Shown piece by piece: positions 60,695-64,000 of a DNA stretch of 64,000 bases; the first letter of the stretch is position 1, and every line of letters starts with the position of its first letter. A program made the position numbers and the translations under genes. The notes under the pieces were generated by a model, which saw only the letters and a program-made list of their open reading frames with translations, searched no databases and was not told the DNA's origin. The stretch covers positions 248,001-312,000 of the forward strand of contig NZ_AULB01000009.1 of NCBI RefSeq assembly GCF_000425065.1, read 5' to 3'. Source of the DNA: Actinomadura rifamycini DSM 43936 (GTDB lineage: Bacteria > Actinomycetota > Actinomycetes > Streptosporangiales > Streptosporangiaceae).

Positions 60695-61786
60695 GTGGAA
60701 GTGACCAGCCGGATCGAGTCCCGGCCCGAGTACCTGTCGTACGAGGCCGCGCTCGGCGCCCGCAAGCTCGTCGAGGAGATCATGCTCGTCAAGCCGGGCG
60801 AGGACGTGGTGATCACCGCCGACAGCTCCACCGACGCGCGGGTCGTGGACGTCACCGCGCAGGCCGTCGCGGCGGCCGGGGCGACGCCGACCGTCGTGTG
60901 GTACCCGACGCGGCCGTCCTCGGCGATGGAGCCGCCCGGCCCCGTCGCGGGCGCGGTCGCCCGGTCGCAGGTGTGGATCGAGTACGCGCTGGCGTACATC
61001 ATGCACTCGGACGCCTTCCGCGCGGCGATGGCGCAGGGGACCCGCTACGCGAACCTGACCGGCATGGACGTCCAGATGCTCGTCGACACCGTGGCCCGGG
61101 TGGACTTCCAGGGCACGATCGACCTCGGCAAGGCGCTGGTGGGCCTGCTGGAGAAGGCCGACGAGGTGCGGATCACCACCCCGGCGGGCACCGACCTGCG
61201 GGCCCGCAACGGCGGCCGGCCGATCAACCTGCGCGGCAAGCCCGCCGAGAAGCCGGGCGAGACCGTCATGCTGGCCGGGCAGATCTCCTGGAACCCTCTC
61301 GAGGAGACCCAGGAGGGCGTGCTGGTGTTCGACGGCGCCGTGTGGCCGCCGAACGACCTGGGGCTGATCCGCTCGCCCATCCGGATGGAGGTCGAGGAGG
61401 GCACGGTGACCTCGATCGAGGGCGAGGGCACCGACGCGACGGTCTTCCGCCGCTGGATGGAGGACCAGGCGGCGTCCGCGGACGACCCGGAGGTCGGCCG
61501 CAACATGTACCGGATCGCGCACTGGTCGCTCGGGTTCAACCCCGGCGTGACCAAGCCGACCGGCCGGATCGTGGAGGACGAGCGCATCTTCGGCTGCGTC
61601 GAGCTCGGCCTCGGCACGAAGGGCGCCTGGATCGGCGGCGACCCGTTCCTCGCCCCCGCGCACACCGACGGCAGCCTGCTCAACCCGTCCATCTACCTGG
61701 ACGGCGAGGCGATCGAGATCGAGGGCCGCTACGTGCACCCCGACCTCGTCGAGATCTGCCGCCGCCTCGGGATCCCGGGGTACTGA
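60695..61786 (+). CDS. M29-like aminopeptidase
   Basis: A 363-residue protein of the thermophilic (M29) aminopeptidase superfamily, which also includes 2,5-dihydroxypyridine dioxygenase. Probable metal-binding positions lie in the C-terminal part (RIAHWSLGFNPGVT, ELGLGTKGAWIGG and APAHTDGSLLNPSIYLDG). In an operon with an OPT carrier and an iminopeptidase, hydrolysis of imported peptides is the simplest reading; ring cleavage by an NicX-like activity is an alternative. GTG 60695. It overlaps the next gene by one nucleotide. Confidence 0.78.
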   Translation: MEVTSRIESRPEYLSYEAALGARKLVEEIMLVKPGEDVVITADSSTDARVVDVTAQAVAAAGATPTVVWYPTRPSSAMEPPGPVAGAVARSQVWIEYALAYIMHSDAFRAAMAQGTRYANLTGMDVQMLVDTVARVDFQGTIDLGKALVGLLEKADEVRITTPAGTDLRARNGGRPINLRGKPAEKPGETVMLAGQISWNPLEETQEGVLVFDGAVWPPNDLGLIRSPIRMEVEEGTVTSIEGEGTDATVFRRWMEDQAASADDPEVGRNMYRIAHWSLGFNPGVTKPTGRIVEDERIFGCVELGLGTKGAWIGGDPFLAPAHTDGSLLNPSIYLDGEAIEIEGRYVHPDLVEICRRLGIPGY

Positions 61787-63075
61787 TGATCACCGGAACG
61801 TTCCGGCAGCGGGGGCTGGTCTGCACCGACCACGTCGTCGAGGTCCCGCTCGACCACGACCGCCCGGACGGCCCGCGCATCGAGGTGTACGCGCGCGAGG
61901 TGGTCGCGGCCGCCAAGGCCGGCGCCGACCTGCCCCGGCTGCTGTTCCTGCAGGGCGGCCCCGGCGGCAAGGCGGTGCGGCCCGCGTCCAAGAGCGGCTT
62001 CGTCGGGCGGGCGCTGGACGACCACCGCGTCGTGCTGCTCGACCAGCGCGGCACCGGCCGCTCCGCGCCCGTGAACCGGCGCACCCTCGCCCGCGTCGGC
62101 GGCCCGGCCGAGCAGGCCGCGTACCTCGCGCACTTCCGCGCCGACGCGATCGTCCGGGACGCCGAGGTCCTGCGCCGGGAGCTCAACGGCGGGCGCCCGT
62201 GGACGACGCTCGGGCAGAGCTACGGCGGCTTCATCACGCTGGCGTACCTGTCGCTGGCGCCCGAGGGGCTGCGGCGGTCGTTCGTCACGGGCGGGCTGCC
62301 CACGCTCACCGGCACGGCCGACGACGTCTACCGGCTCACGTTCGACCGGACGCTGGAGAAGAACGAGGAGTACTTCGCCCGCCACCCCGGCGACCGGGAG
62401 CTGTGCGCCCGCATCGCCGAGCACCTGCGGACGCGCGACGTGCGGATGCCCACGGGGGAGCGGCTGTCGCCGCGCCGCTTCCAGGGTTTGGGCCTCGGGC
62501 TCGGCACCCGGGCGGGCTTCGACTCGCTGCACTTCCTCCTGGAGGAGGCGTTCGTGGAGGGCCCGGAGGGTCCCGAGCTGTCGGACACTTTCCTCGCGGG
62601 CGTGCACGACGCGACGAGCCTGGCCGCCCGTCCGCTCTACGCGCTGTTCCAGGAGCTGATCTACGCGCAGGGGCGGGCGACCAACTGGGCCGCCGAGCGC
62701 GTCTACCGGCAGCGTCCGGAGTTCGACCTGGACGGCGGCGCGCCGTTCGCCTTCACGGGCGAGACGTACTACCCGTTCCACTTCGCCGAGGACCCGGCGC
62801 TCGTGCCGCTGCGCGAGACGGCGGAGCTGCTGGCGGCGAAGGACGACTGGCCGCACCTGTACGACGCGGGCCGGCTCGCCCGCAACGAGGTGCCCGTCTA
62901 CGCGGCGATCTACCACGACGACATGTTCGTCCCGCGCGAGTTCTCCCTGGAGACGGCGCGCGCGGTGCGCGGGCTGCGGCCGTGGATCACCAACGAGTAC
63001 GAGCACGACGGGCTGAAGGAGGGCACCGCCGTCCTCGACCGCCTGCTCGGCATGGCCGAGGAGGACGGCGTCTAG
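61786..63075 (+). CDS. S33 family prolyl iminopeptidase-like alpha/beta hydrolase
   Basis: A 429-residue alpha/beta hydrolase. The oxyanion segment LFLQGGPGGKA, LLDQRGTGRS and the nucleophile elbow GQSYGGF match proline iminopeptidases of the Xanthomonas/Streptomyces type. A large helical cap (about 210-330) selects substrates, and a late DDMFVP and EHDG supply the likely Asp and His. It releases N-terminal proline or hydrophobic residues. The ATG at 61786 overlaps the aminopeptidase stop (TGATG). Last gene of the operon; a hairpin follows. Confidence 0.87.
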   Translation: MITGTFRQRGLVCTDHVVEVPLDHDRPDGPRIEVYAREVVAAAKAGADLPRLLFLQGGPGGKAVRPASKSGFVGRALDDHRVVLLDQRGTGRSAPVNRRTLARVGGPAEQAAYLAHFRADAIVRDAEVLRRELNGGRPWTTLGQSYGGFITLAYLSLAPEGLRRSFVTGGLPTLTGTADDVYRLTFDRTLEKNEEYFARHPGDRELCARIAEHLRTRDVRMPTGERLSPRRFQGLGLGLGTRAGFDSLHFLLEEAFVEGPEGPELSDTFLAGVHDATSLAARPLYALFQELIYAQGRATNWAAERVYRQRPEFDLDGGAPFAFTGETYYPFHFAEDPALVPLRETAELLAAKDDWPHLYDAGRLARNEVPVYAAIYHDDMFVPREFSLETARAVRGLRPWITNEYEHDGLKEGTAVLDRLLGMAEEDGV

Positions 63076-63094
63076 GATCGGGCGATCGTGTCGG

Positions 63095-63120
63095 GGGAGG
63101 CGGCCGCACGGCCGCCTCCC
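63095..63120 (+). terminator. Terminator of the peptide-use operon
   Basis: A 12-bp perfect hairpin (arms GGGAGGCGGCCG/CGGCCGCCTCCC) with a 2-nt loop, 20 nt past the stop, followed by TTCG. Confidence 0.7.
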
Positions 63121-63172
63121 TTCGCCGTCCGCGGGGGCGGCGAAGGCCGGGGCGAGCGGGCCGTTGCTCTTT

Positions 63173-63189
63173 ATGGCACCGAGTGCCAT
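63173..63189. promoter_or_regulatory. Perfect dyad upstream of the last SDR gene
   Basis: ATGGCAC and GTGCCAT are separated by 3 bp about 100 bp before the SDR start. It is a likely operator; the binding protein is not known. Confidence 0.45.
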
Positions 63190-63290
63190 CATGCTCGTAC
63201 CGCTTATCGGCCCGGCCTTCCGCCGGTGCGCGACCTGTCCCTTCGGCCGTACGCCGCGCGTCGCCGGGCCGCCCGACCTGGAGGTTTCGC

Positions 63291-64000
63291 ATGGGACGTT
63301 TGACGGGCAAGGTCGCCTTCATCACCGGTGCCGCGCGCGGGCAGGGACGGGCGGAGGCCGTCCGGCTCGCCGCCGAGGGCGCCGACGTCATCGCGATCGA
63401 CCTCGTGGAGTCGGCCAGCCCGTACGTCCGCTACGAGCCCGCCACGCAGGCGGAACTGGACGAGACGGTGAAGCTCGTCGAGGAGCTGGGCCGCCGGATC
63501 GTCGCGCGCAAGGCCGACGTCCGCGACCTGCCCGCGCTGGAGGCGGCCGTCCGGGACGGCGTCGCCGAGCTGGGCCGCCTCGACATCGTGGTCGCCAACG
63601 CGGGCATCGTGAACTACGGCCGCACCTGGGAGATCACCGAGGAGCAGTGGCAGGACCTCATCGACGTCAACCTCACCGGCGTGTGGAAGACGGTCAAGGC
63701 GACGGTGCCGGTGCTCATCGAGCAGGGGCAGGGCGGCTCGATCATCATCACCAGCTCGGTGGCGGGCTCGAAGGGGCTGCCGTTCCTCGCCCACTACGCC
63801 AGCTCCAAGCACGGCGTCGTCGGCCTCGCGAAGGTGCTGGCCAACGAGCTGGGCGAGCACGACATCCGCGTCAACACGATCCACCCGCACGGCGTCGCCA
63901 CCGGCATGAACGACGGCTCGATGAAGGACTACCTCGAGCAGTCGCCCATGCTCGGCCCCATCTACATGCCGGCGCTGCCCTACCAGGTGGTCCAGCCCGA
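63291..64000 (+). CDS. SDR oxidoreductase of the mycofactocin-coupled type (3' end outside window)
   Basis: The first 236 residues are visible. The start GRLTGKVAFITGAARGQGR, the insertion after strand 2 (VESASPYVRYEPATQAEL), VVANAGI, SSVAGSKG and YASSKHG match the same subfamily as the SDR at 32030. Such enzymes use non-exchangeable NAD and mycofactocin. The ATG at 63291 has GGAGG. It is downstream of a promoter region with a 17-bp dyad and is probably independent of the peptide-use operon. Confidence 0.88.
   Translation, partial: MGRLTGKVAFITGAARGQGRAEAVRLAAEGADVIAIDLVESASPYVRYEPATQAELDETVKLVEELGRRIVARKADVRDLPALEAAVRDGVAELGRLDIVVANAGIVNYGRTWEITEEQWQDLIDVNLTGVWKTVKATVPVLIEQGQGGSIIITSSVAGSKGLPFLAHYASSKHGVVGLAKVLANELGEHDIRVNTIHPHGVATGMNDGSMKDYLEQSPMLGPIYMPALPYQVVQP

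Overview
The window is about 64 kb of very GC-rich actinomycete chromosome. Third-position GC bias, GTG/ATG starts, a Mce/YrbE lipid importer, two SDRs of the mycofactocin-coupled type and SARP-type promoters fit a filamentous actinobacterium of the Streptosporangiales kind, such as an Actinomadura relative. That genus-level guess is inference. I saw no rRNA, tRNA, CRISPR array, transposase or integrase.

Positions 1-23,002 are the right-hand part of a glycosylated aromatic (type II) polyketide cluster. It holds an ACP, a TcmN-type aromatase/cyclase, a TcmI-type cyclase, a ketoreductase, a SchA/CurD protein, two ABM-fold monooxygenases, a DUF1772 protein and three class A flavin hydroxylases (one cut by the left edge). 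It also has four GT1-type glycosyltransferases, a lone biotin carboxyl carrier protein, two secreted proteins and an AHL-lactonase-like metallo-hydrolase. A hexose 3-dehydrase, a C-4 aminotransferase and an N-methyltransferase point to a 4-(dimethylamino)-2,3,4,6-tetradeoxyhexose of the forosamine type. The ketosynthase pair, the early sugar genes and any SARP regulator are not in the window and presumably lie to the left. Six intergenic regions (eleven promoters) carry heptamers related to TCGAGCN repeated every 11 bp, 8 bp before a -10 box. At several of these the start codon lies only 6-8 nt past the -10 box and has no Shine-Dalgarno, so the mRNAs are predicted to be leaderless. This ties the cluster into one SARP regulon and marks its right edge near 23.05 kb.

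Positions 23,047-26,426 hold a DesK/LuxR-type two-component system with a two-gene ABC exporter, followed by a sugar-porter MFS gene (26,609-28,051).

Positions 28,103-34,824 look like a catabolic unit: a three-subunit molybdenum hydroxylase, an SDR, a cytochrome P450 and a TetR regulator. The next operon (44,169 down to 34,887) is a complete yrbEAB-mceABCDEF-mas lipid-import operon with its own operator-bearing promoter.

Positions 44,623-48,102 encode a branched-chain or related 2-oxoacid dehydrogenase (E1-alpha, E1-beta, E2) with a divergent Lrp/AsnC regulator. Positions 48,809-55,440 are a phenylacetate unit (paaZ divergent from paaABCDE, plus a TetR regulator) with a PaaR-like operator between paaZ and paaA. 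A large M16-protease-like fusion protein follows (55,549-58,023). Then comes a peptide-use operon (IclR regulator, OPT transporter, M29-like aminopeptidase, S33 iminopeptidase; 58,225-63,075). A second SDR runs off the right edge.
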